From NCBI GenBank assembly GCA_016721765.1, contig JADKHO010000002.1:620001-684000 (forward strand): a DNA stretch of 64,000 nt, written 5' to 3'. This stretch comes from Bacteroidota bacterium (lineage in GTDB: Bacteria; Bacteroidota; Bacteroidia; UBA4408). Within the stretch, counting starts at the first letter, position 1; each line of letters starts with the position of its first letter. Positions 18,342 through 28,078 of this stretch are shown here, piece after piece. The position numbers and the translations under genes were made by a program. Below the pieces are notes generated by a model. It did not search any database, was not told the origin of the DNA, and was given only the letters and a program-made list of their open reading frames with translations.

Positions 18342-19425
18342 GCGTTTTACTAATATTCGCTAAGCCTTTAGTCAATTCCTCGGCAGCAGGCCAACCAAAG
18401 CCTATGCGCATATACTGCTTATCCATTTCGAACCAATGTCCGGGGCCTAAATAGGTGGAGTACTTTTTATTTAAAGTGGCATAAAATTTTTCAGGATCAA
18501 TATTTTCTTTCAATCGCGGAAAGCATACCACTCCACCTTGTGGAAGCACGAAATCGAAATTACTTTGTCCTGATAACCAATTGGAAAGTATAGCAAAATT
18601 AGTATTCACATGATTTGTTATACGTGCCACATGAGCCTGCTTCTGTTGCAAAAACTGAAATGTCATCTCTTCATCCACCACTGAATTACAAATTGAAATT
18701 TGTTCCTTCGCCGCCAAAAACAATTCCATCAACGCTTCGTTTTGTGTAATTAGCCAGCCTATTCGCAAGCCGGGCAAACCATAAGCTTTTGATACGGATG
18801 AAACCGAAATAACCTGTTTACTTAAACTTGCTGCCAGCACATTGGGTTTTCCAAATGGAATATCGCGATAGGTTTCATCTACCAATAAATAACAATTACG
18901 TTCTTCGGCAAGTGTTACTAATTGTTTTAACTCCTCCTCCGTTAGCATCATTCCTGTTGGGTTGTGCGGGGTTGTAACACTAATGAGTTTTGTTTTAGAA
19001 GTTAGTTGAGCCTTTATTTTTTGGATATTAATTCGGAAATTGTTTTCCAGTTCAAGTTCAATAAAATTAACGGTACAGCCCATGGCCCGCGGCGTTTCGA
19101 TATTTGTTCCGTAATTGGGATGCATCACCAATAGTTCATCTCCCGGTTCAAGCAAGCTGGTATTGATAATAAAAAGTGCTGTTGCAGCGCCGGAAGTGAG
19201 CAATACATGGTGGGCGTTAAAAGTTGGGTATTCGCTTGCAATCAATGTCCGTAACTCAGGCTTTCCCATATGATGTCCATAACAAAAAACCAAGTCCTTT
19301 AAATCAAATTGAATGTCGCGAAATAGGGCATCCGAAACAGAGCTTTCGGTCAGGTTGCATTGGAGTGCAGCATAACCCATTTGTTCGGGAGATTCAATCT
19401 CGATGGGCATTCTAACGTACTTCAT
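18328..19425 (-). CDS. PLP-dependent class I/II aminotransferase
   Basis: Fold-type I aminotransferase of 365 residues from the ATG at 19425 (MKYVRMPIEIES); an in-frame TTG nine bases upstream is less likely. The PLP lysine lies in SVSSVSKAYGLPGLRIGW, and the PLP-binding segments TSGAATALF, TTPHNPTGMM and LLVDETYRDIPF are present. The substrate cannot be assigned; the protein resembles the alanine/aspartate-type branch. It shares its strand with miaE, 15 bp away, and overlaps yigZ convergently. Confidence 0.9.
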   Translation of the reverse strand: MKYVRMPIEIESPEQMGYAALQCNLTESSVSDALFRDIQFDLKDLVFCYGHHMGKPELRTLIASEYPTFNAHHVLLTSGAATALFIINTSLLEPGDELLVMHPNYGTNIETPRAMGCTVNFIELELENNFRINIQKIKAQLTSKTKLISVTTPHNPTGMMLTEEELKQLVTLAEERNCYLLVDETYRDIPFGKPNVLAASLSKQVISVSSVSKAYGLPGLRIGWLITQNEALMELFLAAKEQISICNSVVDEEMTFQFLQQKQAHVARITNHVNTNFAILSNWLSGQSNFDFVLPQGGVVCFPRLKENIDPEKFYATLNKKYSTYLGPGHWFEMDKQYMRIGFGWPAAEELTKGLANISKTLKEI

Positions 19426-19440
19426 TTTTCGCAAATTAAA

Positions 19441-20022
19441 TTATCCGTGAACCGTTTCGCGCTTTCCGTATTTCGCAATAACAGTAGCTTCGTATTCGAG
19501 GTATTCGTTCCAGCGCTTATCCACATCTTCACCATTGGCATATTGTTTTGCAAACTTGATGAACATGGTATAATGATTGGCTTCGCTAATCATCAGCTCG
19601 TGGTAAAAAGTGGCCAATTCGGGATCTTTTATATTTTCGCTTAACACTCTAAATCGTTCACAGCTGCGGGCTTCAATCATGGCTGAAAAAAGCAAGCGAT
19701 CAACCAATACAATTTCTCTTTTAAATCCTTTCCGCACAAAGGAATACAATTCATTTACATATTCGTCTCTTCGCTCCCTGCCTAAAACTTTGCCTCGTGC
19801 ACGAATTTTTTCATGCACCATTTCAAAATGAGTCAGTTCCTCTTTTGCCAGTTCTATCATAGCATCCACCAAATCGCTACATTCCGGAAAATTTACAATA
19901 AGGCTGATTGCATTGGTGGCTGCCTTTTGCTCACAAAAAGCATGATCGGTTAGAATCTCATCGATGTTTGATTCCACTATTGTTACCCATCGCGGATCGG
20001 TAGGAAGTTTTAGTTTAAGCAT
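19441..20022 (-). CDS. miaE: tRNA-(ms2io6A)-hydroxylase-like diiron protein
   Basis: MiaE hydroxylates the isopentenyl group of the modified adenosine at tRNA position 37. The 193 residues form a ferritin-like four-helix bundle with diiron ligands in DHAFCEQKAATNA, ELAKEELTHFEMVH, MIEARSCERFRVL and MISEANHYTMFI. The length and order match MiaE. The miaA and miaB partners are not in this window. A single-gene or two-gene unit with the downstream aminotransferase is likely. Confidence 0.93.
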   Translation of the reverse strand: MLKLKLPTDPRWVTIVESNIDEILTDHAFCEQKAATNAISLIVNFPECSDLVDAMIELAKEELTHFEMVHEKIRARGKVLGRERRDEYVNELYSFVRKGFKREIVLVDRLLFSAMIEARSCERFRVLSENIKDPELATFYHELMISEANHYTMFIKFAKQYANGEDVDKRWNEYLEYEATVIAKYGKRETVHG

Positions 20023-20098
20023 TCTTGTAAATCTAATACCGTGTAAAATTTAAAAAAAAAAGGTGTTATTAAAACCCAAAGTAAGCATCCAAAAAAAA

Positions 20099-21367
20099 TT
20101 AAAATAACTTCATTTGCTTTTTAGCAATACCCTCTTTACCTACAAAGTAGTTTATTAACGGTCCACTGGTAAGGCTGGTAATTAGTGCCATCACCACTAA
20201 TGCAACAAATATTTTGGTATTAATTAAGCCGGCATTTAAAGCCAAAGTACCTAAAATAATTTCCATGGCACCGCGTGCATTCATTCCAAAACCAACTGCC
20301 AGCGATTCGTTTTTGGAAAAGCCCCCCAAATAGGCACCTAAACTCGCTCCAACCACTTTACCGATGTATGCCAAGACCAAAATAATGAGCACTAATTCCA
20401 ATTCAAAATTGGTGACAAAATTTACTTTTAATCCAATGCTAACAAAGAAAAAAGGAGCAAAAATATTGGTTACAAATTGATGTATAATTTCGCGGGCTTT
20501 TTCGTTCAAATGCACCGAATCGCCAAATGCGATACCTGCAATAAAAGCTCCCAAAATTGCGTGCAATCCAATACTTTCAGTGAAAGCGCCGCATAAAAAA
20601 CAAATGCCTAACGAAATGGATAAAATACCACCCGGCCAGGATAATTTTTTTTGCATCCATGGCAGGCTTTTATCAATAATAATTTTACCGATTGTAAGCA
20701 TGAACAATCCAAAACCGGCAATATAGGCCAAGGTCAACCAAACGCTTTGCGCCTCACCGGTACTGGTGTTAAGCATACCTAATATGAACGAGAAAATAAG
20801 CCATCCAATTAAATCATTAAACATTGCCGAAGCAATTATTATGGTTCCAATTTTGGTCTTAAACATATTCATATCTATCAAAATCCTGGATATTACAGGC
20901 AATGCTGAAATGGACAAGGCGGTTCCTAAAAATAAAGCAAAGAGCAAGCGGTAGTTCTCATCATAAACTCCAAAGAGATATGGAAAATAAAAAGCAACAA
21001 AAAAACCACTTGCAAAAGGAATTATCATACCCATTGTGCTGGTATAAATTGCGGCCTTACCTTGCTTTAAGACAATAGGCAACTGTACTTCCATACCGGT
21101 AACAAAAAGCATCATGACCACCGATATTTTTGCTATTCCGTCGAGTGCGATGCTTACGCTACCTATTGCCGGGAAATAATGGTTAAAAGTATCCGGAGAA
21201 ATTAATCCCAACACCGTTGGCCCCAACAAAATTCCCGCAATGATTTCGCCCATAACAATCGGAAATTTTAATTTACGACCGAATTCACCTAACACTCTGC
21301 TCAAAATGAGCATAATGGCCATTGAAATTAAAAGAATGATAAATTCGTGATGAGAAAGTTTGCCCAT
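20099..21367 (-). CDS. Cation:proton antiporter (CPA2/NapA-KefB type)
   Basis: Inner-membrane transporter of 422 residues with about 12-13 hydrophobic segments, exchanging Na+ or K+ for protons. Signatures are EFGRKLKFPIVMGEIIAGILLGPTVLG cut across the first segments (EIIAGILLGPT), the discontinuous helix region FNDLIGW near 184 and GMNARGAMEIILG near 360. No C-terminal RCK/TrkA domain is attached. A two-domain universal stress protein is encoded 5 bp upstream on the same strand, a common pairing that suggests nucleotide or stress-linked regulation. Confidence 0.93.
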   Translation of the reverse strand: MGKLSHHEFIILLISMAIMLILSRVLGEFGRKLKFPIVMGEIIAGILLGPTVLGLISPDTFNHYFPAIGSVSIALDGIAKISVVMMLFVTGMEVQLPIVLKQGKAAIYTSTMGMIIPFASGFFVAFYFPYLFGVYDENYRLLFALFLGTALSISALPVISRILIDMNMFKTKIGTIIIASAMFNDLIGWLIFSFILGMLNTSTGEAQSVWLTLAYIAGFGLFMLTIGKIIIDKSLPWMQKKLSWPGGILSISLGICFLCGAFTESIGLHAILGAFIAGIAFGDSVHLNEKAREIIHQFVTNIFAPFFFVSIGLKVNFVTNFELELVLIILVLAYIGKVVGASLGAYLGGFSKNESLAVGFGMNARGAMEIILGTLALNAGLINTKIFVALVVMALITSLTSGPLINYFVGKEGIAKKQMKLF

Positions 21368-21372
21368 AAAAG

Positions 21373-22248
21373 CTATACGCGTGAGTGCACTATCAGGAGG
21401 TTACAAGGTAAATTGGCAAGGGCATATTCTATATCATGGGTAAAGATACGGTCAAATATTCCGAGATGTGTATCGGGTGAATTAAAAACAAGTAAATCGG
21501 CATCCTTTTGTTTGGCGTATTGGCTAATGGCATAACCCGGTTTACCGTGCACCGTTTTTACATTTACATTTATATTTTCTTTATCAAGCGAATCCACTAT
21601 TTTTTGAAGTTTGATGTTCTCTTCTTGCATCATTTCCTTCTTAATTTTTGTAGCTTCAGGAGCGGTGCTGCTTTCGGCAATGGTCATAGAAAGTACTGGT
21701 AAATCATCTTCTTGAACAATCGTAAATTCCGAAAGTTTTTCATGCTTGCTGATATATAGCACGGTTTTTACAGTATGCTGCGTTTTAGGATTATCGACAC
21801 CGTTCACTACAATTTTTTTAAAGCGCTTGGGGTGCACAGAAGGTTGGGTAAGCAGTAATACCGAACATTTAGCGCGTCGGCTAATGGTGCGTGCAACAGA
21901 GCCTACATAAAAGCGAAAAAGATTTTCCTTTTCGATGGCACCCAACACCAACAAATCAACAATGTTGAGCTTGCACAATTTCAGAATGGTATCAATAGGT
22001 TCGCCATCCATCCAAATGAGTCGGCTTTTATTTTTATCGATTCCGGCCTTTTTTATTTGACTGTCAAGCAACTCTTCCTTTTCGGGAGTTTTATCGCCAA
22101 CGTGCAGCAATACGAGTTGAGCGCCAAACAAATTGGCAATGCGCTTTGCCTCACACAAAACTGCTTCTAAACGGGGTGAAAAAGAAACCGCTACCGCAAT
22201 CGTTTCGAACGGAAAGGGCGGGCGTCTTTTTAATTTTGAATAATCCAT
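21373..22248 (-). CDS. Universal stress protein, two tandem UspA domains
   Basis: Cytoplasmic protein of 291 residues with two Usp domains: about 14-140 (TIAVAVSFSPRLEAVLCEAKRIA to RAKCSVLLLTQP) and about 145-290 (KKIVVNGVDN to LANLPCNLLIVHS). The ATP-binding G-x2-G-x9-G pattern is only partly visible in the first domain (LGAIEKENLFRFYVGSVA), so nucleotide binding is uncertain. It begins an apparent operon with the antiporter. Confidence 0.9.
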   Translation of the reverse strand: MDYSKLKRRPPFPFETIAVAVSFSPRLEAVLCEAKRIANLFGAQLVLLHVGDKTPEKEELLDSQIKKAGIDKNKSRLIWMDGEPIDTILKLCKLNIVDLLVLGAIEKENLFRFYVGSVARTISRRAKCSVLLLTQPSVHPKRFKKIVVNGVDNPKTQHTVKTVLYISKHEKLSEFTIVQEDDLPVLSMTIAESSTAPEATKIKKEMMQEENIKLQKIVDSLDKENINVNVKTVHGKPGYAISQYAKQKDADLLVFNSPDTHLGIFDRIFTHDIEYALANLPCNLLIVHSRV

Positions 22249-22280
22249 AGTGATAATTTTTTAGGAAGTTTTCAATAGGG

Positions 22281-22313
22281 TAAAGATATATAAAGGCAAT
22301 TACGAATTACAAA
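22281..22313 (-). promoter_or_regulatory. Probable promoter of the Usp-antiporter operon
   Basis: On the minus strand TTTG (22310-22313) and TATCTTTA (22281-22288) are separated by 21 bp. The -7 element differs from TAnnTTTG only in its last base. It lies about 33 bp before the Usp start codon. Confidence 0.5.
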
Positions 22314-22334
22314 TAAAATTGAGCTGCTTTAAAA

Positions 22335-22410
22335 AATAGTACAATTAATGCATAGAGAGACAATAGAACGCGGATAACGCGGGTTATGCGGATGGGTGCG
22401 GATTAACCCA
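22335..22410 (+). repeat. Dispersed intergenic element, copy 1
   Basis: AATAGT followed by ACAATTAA, then ATAGAACGCGGAT starting exactly 28 bp after AATAGT, then further GCGGAT units. A second copy with the same spacing lies at 44227-44294. The gap 22249-22555 (307 bp) otherwise holds only the Usp promoter. Confidence 0.65.
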
Positions 22411-22555
22411 CATAATATTACAAATTTCATGTGAAGATCATATAAAATCGAATGGATTGAATACAAAGGCATGTGCATGAAAATTAAAATGCAGTTCTTG
22501 CTTTTTTATTGAGGGAGGAATAATTAATTTTAGAAGTTTTAAAATACTTTCGATT

Positions 22556-23049
22556 ATGAAAAGATATACTTTACGCTGCCTTTTGATTTTTGCACTTTTG
22601 GGATACACAACTGGTATTGCCCAAGATGAACGCGATCCTGCATTATTGATTGGGAGAGTAAATGTTAGGCTTTTACAAAGCAATCAGCACTTTGCATGGT
22701 TTTCTGTAAATTATAGTAATTACATATGCAATTCATCCGCCATTAAAGTGTTATCAAAAATTGGCCCTGATGTTAGTTTTATTGTTTTTGGAGGGACTTG
22801 GAGCGCTGCCACACAAACGCTTATTCCTCAGTTTTACAAAGTATTGGACGAGGCAAAATTAACCACGGCAGAGCATTATTGTATTTTTTAGACAGGGATA
22901 AGAAATCTCCTCAAGGTTTTGAAAGCGAGTATATGGTAAGCGAGCTGCCAACCATTATTTTATTAAAAGGTGGACAGGAAGTCGGAAGAATTTCGGGAGC
23001 TGTTGCAACATCTGTGGAAGCAGATTTGGCGGATTTGGTGGTGCGTTAG
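22556..23049 (+). pseudogene. Thioredoxin-fold exported protein, frameshifted
   Basis: Two plus-strand frames together make one thioredoxin-like protein of about 164 residues. The first (from ATG 22556) has a signal peptide (LLIFALLGYTTGIAQ) and the core FIVFGGTWSAATQTLIPQFY, and stops at 22891. The second continues as FLDRDKKSPQGFESEYMVSELPTIILLKGGQEVGRI with the cis-proline of thioredoxins. Adding one T to the six-T run at 22884-22889 restores a single frame. The site where related proteins have WC-x-D-T reads WSAAT, so the first active-site cysteine is missing. It directly precedes an abnormal homopolymer region, so a sequencing error is likely for the frameshift. Confidence 0.7.
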
Positions 23050-23366
<317 letters not shown>

Positions 23367-23418
23367 GCATACAAGTGTCAATTTAAAATAGGACACAATT
23401 CCGTTAACCAAAAAATAC

Positions 23419-23426
23419 TACTTTTG
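23419..23426 (+). promoter_or_regulatory. Possible fur -7 promoter element
   Basis: TACTTTTG matches TAnnTTTG and ends 9 bp before the Fur-family ATG, implying a very short leader. No -33 match was seen. Confidence 0.35.
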
Positions 23427-23435
23427 AAATAAATT

Positions 23436-23915
23436 ATGAATGTGGATACGCGGCAAGCAGTAAAGCAATTATTTTCGGAATACCTCGAAAGACAGAGCCA
23501 TAGGAAAACGCCGGAACGATTTGCCATTTTGGATGAGATTTATTCGAACGAAGGGCATTTTAACATTGAGTCGCTTTACTTGCACATGAAGAATAAAAAG
23601 TATCGGGTAAGTAGAGCTACTTTGTATAACACCATTGAATTGTTGCTGGATTGCAAATTGGTTGTGAAGCATCAGTTTGGAAAAAATCTGGCACAGTTTG
23701 AGAAATCATATAAGTACCGTCAACACGATCATTTGATTTGTTCGGATTGTGATAAAGTATTTGAGTTTTGTGATCCGCGCATACAACAAATTCAGAATAT
23801 GACAGAACAATTGTTGAATTTTACAATTACCCATCATTCTTTAAATTTTTACGGCAAATGCACTGCCTTGGCTAATTCCGGAAAGTGTGAGCATTTTAAA
23901 AATCTAAAAAACTAA
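23436..23915 (+). CDS. Fur family metal-responsive transcriptional regulator
   Basis: DNA-binding repressor of 159 residues. The N-terminal winged helix (about 10-85) includes RKTPERFAILDEIYSN and YRVSRATLYNTIELLLD. The C-terminal dimer domain has the metal-site stretch RQHDHLICSDCDKVFEF, with a CxxC near residue 98, and further ligands TITHHSLNFYGKC. I cannot tell Fur from Zur or PerR by these features. A STAS-domain gene follows after 3 bp and purA after a further 82 bp. Confidence 0.92.
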   Translation: MNVDTRQAVKQLFSEYLERQSHRKTPERFAILDEIYSNEGHFNIESLYLHMKNKKYRVSRATLYNTIELLLDCKLVVKHQFGKNLAQFEKSYKYRQHDHLICSDCDKVFEFCDPRIQQIQNMTEQLLNFTITHHSLNFYGKCTALANSGKCEHFKNLKN

Positions 23916-23918
23916 GGC

Positions 23919-24272
23919 ATGCGATTTTCATTTAAACTAGAAGAAGAAAAAAATGTGGCCATCCTTTACTTAATGGGCGACCTCATGGAACGTAGCGATG
24001 CTACTGAATTGGTGACCAAAGTAGATGAACTGATAAGCCTAAATAGAAATACCTTTGTGCTTAACCTCAGCGAATTAAAATACATGAACAGTACCGGGCT
24101 AAATTTACTCATCAGCATATTGAGCAAAGCCCGAAATCATGGTGGAGAAGCGCTGGTAACTGAGGTATCCGCTAAAATTAAAGAACTGCTAGTGGTTACT
24201 AAACTCAATACTGTTTTTACCATTACCGATACAAATAAGAAAGCAGTTGAAATGATTGAAAAAAGACTTTAA
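23919..24272 (+). CDS. STAS domain protein (anti-anti-sigma factor type)
   Basis: A single STAS domain of 117 residues, as in SpoIIAA and other anti-sigma factor antagonists. The phosphorylatable serine lies in LSELKYMNSTGLNLLIS (Ser58). No partner kinase (RsbW/SpoIIAB-type) is encoded in the window. The 3-bp gap to the Fur-family gene suggests co-transcription. Confidence 0.9.
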   Translation: MRFSFKLEEEKNVAILYLMGDLMERSDATELVTKVDELISLNRNTFVLNLSELKYMNSTGLNLLISILSKARNHGGEALVTEVSAKIKELLVVTKLNTVFTITDTNKKAVEMIEKRL

Positions 24273-24354
24273 TTTTTTTTCAACAGGTGTACCAAAGAAC
24301 TAATCTTCTGGTTAAACTTGCACAAAATTTCTTGCATAATTTCAAATTACAAAT

Positions 24355-25626
24355 ATGAAAGTGGATGTGTTATTGGGTCTTCAGTGGGGTGATGAAGGCA
24401 AGGGTAAAATAGTGGATGTACTCACACCTAATTACGACATCATTGGACGATTTCAGGGTGGACCAAATGCGGGACATACCCTCGAATTTAATGGGATAAA
24501 GCATGTGTTGCATACCATTCCGTCGGGCATTTTCAGAAGCAATTCCATGAACCTTATCGGGAATGGGGTGGTTATAGATCCCGTTATCCTAAAAAAAGAA
24601 ATTGATGCTTTGATTAAGTTAGGTGTGGATGTAAAAAAGAACTTGCTCGTATCGAATCGCGCACATTTAATTATCCCAACACATCGTTTGCTTGATGCTG
24701 CGTCTGAAGCAGCTAAGGGGGCTTCTAAGATTGGAAGTACATTAAAGGGTATTGGTCCTACTTATATGGATAAAACCGGTAGAAACGGTTTGCGTGTGGG
24801 CGATATCAATGGTCCTGAGTTTAAAACCAAATACCGCCACCTGGTTGAAAAGCACCAACAATTATTAGCATTTTATAATTATAGCTATAAATTAGAAGAA
24901 CTCGAACCGGCCTTCTGGGAAGGGATTGAATTGTTAAAAACTCTTACTTTTATTGATACAGAGCACTATTGCAGCGATGCTTTAAAAAACGAAAAATCGA
25001 TTTTGGCCGAAGGAGCACAAGGCTCTTTGTTGGACATTGATTTTGGCTCTTATCCTTTTGTTACCTCTTCAAGCACCATTTGTGCCGGAGCCTGCACCGG
25101 TTTGGGAATTGCTCCCAATAAAATTGGGAGGGTGTATGGAATTTTTAAAGCGTATTGTACCCGTGTTGGAAGTGGCCCCTTCCCTACTGAATTAAACGAT
25201 GCCGATGGCGAAAAACTGCGCAAAGTAGGTAATGAATTTGGCAGCACCACCGGACGGCCCCGCAGATGCGGTTGGTTGGATTTGCCTGCTCTAAAATATG
25301 CTATTATGATTAACGGCGTAACTGAGTTAATTATGATGAAAGCTGATGTGCTCAATGATTTTGAACATATAAAAATTTGCACCCATTACGAACTCAGCGG
25401 AAAAAAAATAGATTACTTACCTTACGATTATTCAACTGATAATTTAACCCCTGTTTATGAGCAGCTTCCAGGTTGGCAAAAAGACCTAACAGGAGTAACA
25501 ACTTTAGAAGATATGCCACCGGAATTATTTTCATATATCTCTTACCTCGAACATCATTTGGAAATTCCAATTACCATTGTATCGGTTGGCCCGGATAGAA
25601 CGCAAACTATTTTGAGAGATAACTAA
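24355..25626 (+). CDS. purA: Adenylosuccinate synthetase
   Basis: GTP-dependent ligation of IMP and aspartate, the first committed step to AMP. The 423 residues carry the GTP-binding and catalytic segment QWGDEGKGKIVD (10-21), the conserved GGPNAGHT loop, the IMP-site segment GIGPTYMDKTGRNGLRVGD and the C-terminal guanine-recognition region SVGPDRTQTI. A strong bidirectional terminator follows. Confidence 0.98.
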   Translation: MKVDVLLGLQWGDEGKGKIVDVLTPNYDIIGRFQGGPNAGHTLEFNGIKHVLHTIPSGIFRSNSMNLIGNGVVIDPVILKKEIDALIKLGVDVKKNLLVSNRAHLIIPTHRLLDAASEAAKGASKIGSTLKGIGPTYMDKTGRNGLRVGDINGPEFKTKYRHLVEKHQQLLAFYNYSYKLEELEPAFWEGIELLKTLTFIDTEHYCSDALKNEKSILAEGAQGSLLDIDFGSYPFVTSSSTICAGACTGLGIAPNKIGRVYGIFKAYCTRVGSGPFPTELNDADGEKLRKVGNEFGSTTGRPRRCGWLDLPALKYAIMINGVTELIMMKADVLNDFEHIKICTHYELSGKKIDYLPYDYSTDNLTPVYEQLPGWQKDLTGVTTLEDMPPELFSYISYLEHHLEIPITIVSVGPDRTQTILRDN

Positions 25627-25666
25627 AATCCTGAAAAGCAGGTAAATTACCCTAAATAATGAATAT

Positions 25667-25703
25667 TAAAAAGCCCCGCAAAATTTAATTTGCGGGGCTT
25701 TTA
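25667..25703. terminator. Bidirectional terminator between purA and pnp
   Basis: A near-perfect stem AAAAAGCCCCGCAAA / TTTGCGGGGCTTTT with a 6-nt loop, flanked by A and T runs, sits between the convergent purA and pnp genes and can serve both. Confidence 0.95.
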
Positions 25704-25721
25704 TGTGGATGAATAATTATA

Positions 25722-27860
25722 TTAAGCTTGTTGTTCAGCTTGCTTTTCGGGCTTAGGTAATAAGGCTTTGCGCGATAATTTAAACTTCCCTGTTTTTGGG
25801 TCAGTTCCAATTAATTTCACTTGAATTTTTTCGCCTTCTTTTAAAACTCCTTCTAAACTGTCGAGTCGTTTGTGATCTACTTCGGAGATGTGTAATAAAC
25901 CATCTTTACCCGGCATAAATTCAACAAAAGCACCAAAAGCAAGAATGGATTTAATTTTTCCTTCATAGGTCTCTCCCACTTCCGGAATAGCAACAATTGC
26001 ACGGATTTTAGCCATGGCTTTGTCGATATTCTCTTTGTTATCGCTCGATACTTGCACGAATCCTTGATTGTCGATTTCTTCGATGGTAATGATGGTATTG
26101 GTTTCGCGTTGCATTTCCTGAATAATTTTACCACCGGGCCCGATAATCGCACCGATAAATTCTTTAGGAATGGTAATCTTCACAATACGTGGAGCATGTG
26201 GTTTGTAATCTTCACGCGGCGCAGCCAAGGTTTTTTTCATTTCACCTAAAATGTGCATGCGTCCTGCTTTTGCTTGTTCAAGCGCTTGAGAAAGCACTTC
26301 GTAACTTAAGCCATCCACTTTAATATCCATTTGACAAGCAGTGATTCCTTTATCAGAACCCACCACTTTAAAATCCATATCCCCTAAATGATCTTCATCA
26401 CCCAAAATATCGGAAAGCACAGCATATTTGCCAGTATTATCCGTAATCAAGCCCATAGCAATTCCCGAAACAGGGCGGGTTAATTGCACCCCTGCATCCA
26501 TCAGAGCCAAGGTACCTGCACAAACAGTTGCCATGGAGGAAGAACCGTTAGATTCCAAAATATCAGAAACAACCCGCAAGGTGTAAGGATTATCTTGAGG
26601 TAATACTTGTTTAATACCACGCATAGCCAAGTTACCGTGACCAACTTCACGTCGTCCAACACCTCTATTTGGTTTTACTTCACCAGTTGAAAATCCGGGG
26701 AAGTTATAATGTAACAAGAAATTGTTTTTACCATTTATCATGGCACCGTCAATAATTTGCTCATCCATTTTAGTACCCAAGGTTACAGAGGTCAAAGATT
26801 GTGTTTCACCACGTGTAAATACAGCCGAACCGTGTGCAGATGGTAAATAATCCACCTCGCTCCAAATTGGGCGAATTTGGTCTAATTTACGACCATCCAA
26901 ACGGGTACGCTCGTTTAAAACACTTGCACGAACGGCATCCTTTTCAACATCGTGAAAATATTTTGAGATAAGGAATGCTTCCGCTTTTTGTTGCTCTTCA
27001 GAAAGTGTTGCAACGAATTCGTTTTTAATGGCGGTAAACAATTCTTTACGCACATTTTTATTAGCGTTTCCTGCTTTAGCTACTGCATAAATTTTATCGT
27101 AGCAAGCTTTTGCAATGGCGTCCTTTAACTCTAGGTTATGTTTTTCGTGTACATATTCGCGTTTTGCAGGAGCTTTTGCCATAGCAGCAAATTCTTCCTG
27201 TCCTTTACACAAAATTTTAATGTAGTTGTGTGCTATTTTAATGGCTTCCAACATATCGGCCTCACTGCATTCTTTCATTTCGCCTTCCACCATGTTGATG
27301 TCTTTGGCTGAAGCGGCAACAATAATATCCATATCGGCAGTAGCCAATTCAGAAACTAAAGGATTCACAATAAATTTTCCATCAATACGGGCAACACGCA
27401 CTTCGGCAATGGGGCCATTAAATGGAATATCAGAAATGGTAAGTGCTGCAGAAGCTGCTAGTGCTGCCAAAGCATCGGGTAAAATATTTTTATCGGCCGA
27501 AATCAAGCTAATCATCACTTGTGTATCGGCATGGTAATTATCGGGGAATAAAGGACGTAAGGCACGGTCAACTAATCTTGAAATCAATACTTCATAATCG
27601 GATAATTTTGCTTCGCGCTTAAAAAATCCACCCGGGAAACGCCCTACAGATGCGTATTTTTCTTGGTAATCAACTGAAAGCGGTAAAAAATCTACATTTT
27701 CTCCTGCTTCTTTTTTTGAAACTACTGTTGCAAGCAACATGGTGTTTCCCATTCTTACTACTACTGAGGCATCGGCTTGTTTTGCAAGTTTACCTGTTTC
27801 AAGGCTGATGCTTCTTCCATCTCCTAAATCAATTGTTTTTGTTATTCCTGTCGGTGACAT
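25722..27860 (-). CDS. pnp: Polyribonucleotide nucleotidyltransferase (PNPase)
   Basis: Phosphorolytic 3'-5' exoribonuclease of the RNA degradosome. The 712 residues from the ATG at 27860 (MSPTGITKTIDLGDG) match the usual length; an in-frame TTG 24 bp upstream is less likely. Two RNase PH domains (about 5-145 and 305-540) with the phosphate-site segment NGSSSMATVCAG are followed by a KH domain (IPKEFIGAIIGPGGKIIQEMQ cut at GPGGK, about 555-610) and an S1 domain (EGKIKSILAFGAFVEFMPGK, about 625-695). It follows rpsO as in most bacteria, with a terminator between them. Confidence 0.97.
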   Translation of the reverse strand: MSPTGITKTIDLGDGRSISLETGKLAKQADASVVVRMGNTMLLATVVSKKEAGENVDFLPLSVDYQEKYASVGRFPGGFFKREAKLSDYEVLISRLVDRALRPLFPDNYHADTQVMISLISADKNILPDALAALAASAALTISDIPFNGPIAEVRVARIDGKFIVNPLVSELATADMDIIVAASAKDINMVEGEMKECSEADMLEAIKIAHNYIKILCKGQEEFAAMAKAPAKREYVHEKHNLELKDAIAKACYDKIYAVAKAGNANKNVRKELFTAIKNEFVATLSEEQQKAEAFLISKYFHDVEKDAVRASVLNERTRLDGRKLDQIRPIWSEVDYLPSAHGSAVFTRGETQSLTSVTLGTKMDEQIIDGAMINGKNNFLLHYNFPGFSTGEVKPNRGVGRREVGHGNLAMRGIKQVLPQDNPYTLRVVSDILESNGSSSMATVCAGTLALMDAGVQLTRPVSGIAMGLITDNTGKYAVLSDILGDEDHLGDMDFKVVGSDKGITACQMDIKVDGLSYEVLSQALEQAKAGRMHILGEMKKTLAAPREDYKPHAPRIVKITIPKEFIGAIIGPGGKIIQEMQRETNTIITIEEIDNQGFVQVSSDNKENIDKAMAKIRAIVAIPEVGETYEGKIKSILAFGAFVEFMPGKDGLLHISEVDHKRLDSLEGVLKEGEKIQVKLIGTDPKTGKFKLSRKALLPKPEKQAEQQA

Positions 27861-28032
27861 ATTTGTTTTTGTTTTGTGCTGCAAGTTTCATCTTTAAGCT
27901 TGCCGCGATTTATATTAATTTACTTTAATCTTACTTGTTGAATGGATTGGTTTGGGGTGGGATGCTCTAAAACACCTTGATCGGTGATCTAATTTGCACG
28001 CAGTCCTTTTATTTACCAATCTAGTAGATAGT

Positions 28033-28062
28033 AAAAAAGGCAATCCAAGGACTGCCTTTTTT
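28033..28062 (-). terminator. rpsO terminator
   Basis: AAAAAAGGCA and TGCCTTTTTT pair around a 10-nt loop. Read on the minus strand it lies 17 bp after the rpsO stop and before pnp. Confidence 0.85.
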
Positions 28063-28078
28063 AAAAGAAATGAGTTGA

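Noticed and set aside
22880..22895. Programmed -1 frameshift in the thioredoxin-like gene
   Set aside because: The T run does not sit in the standard X-XXY-YYZ frame and no pseudoknot is visible; a missing T is simpler.
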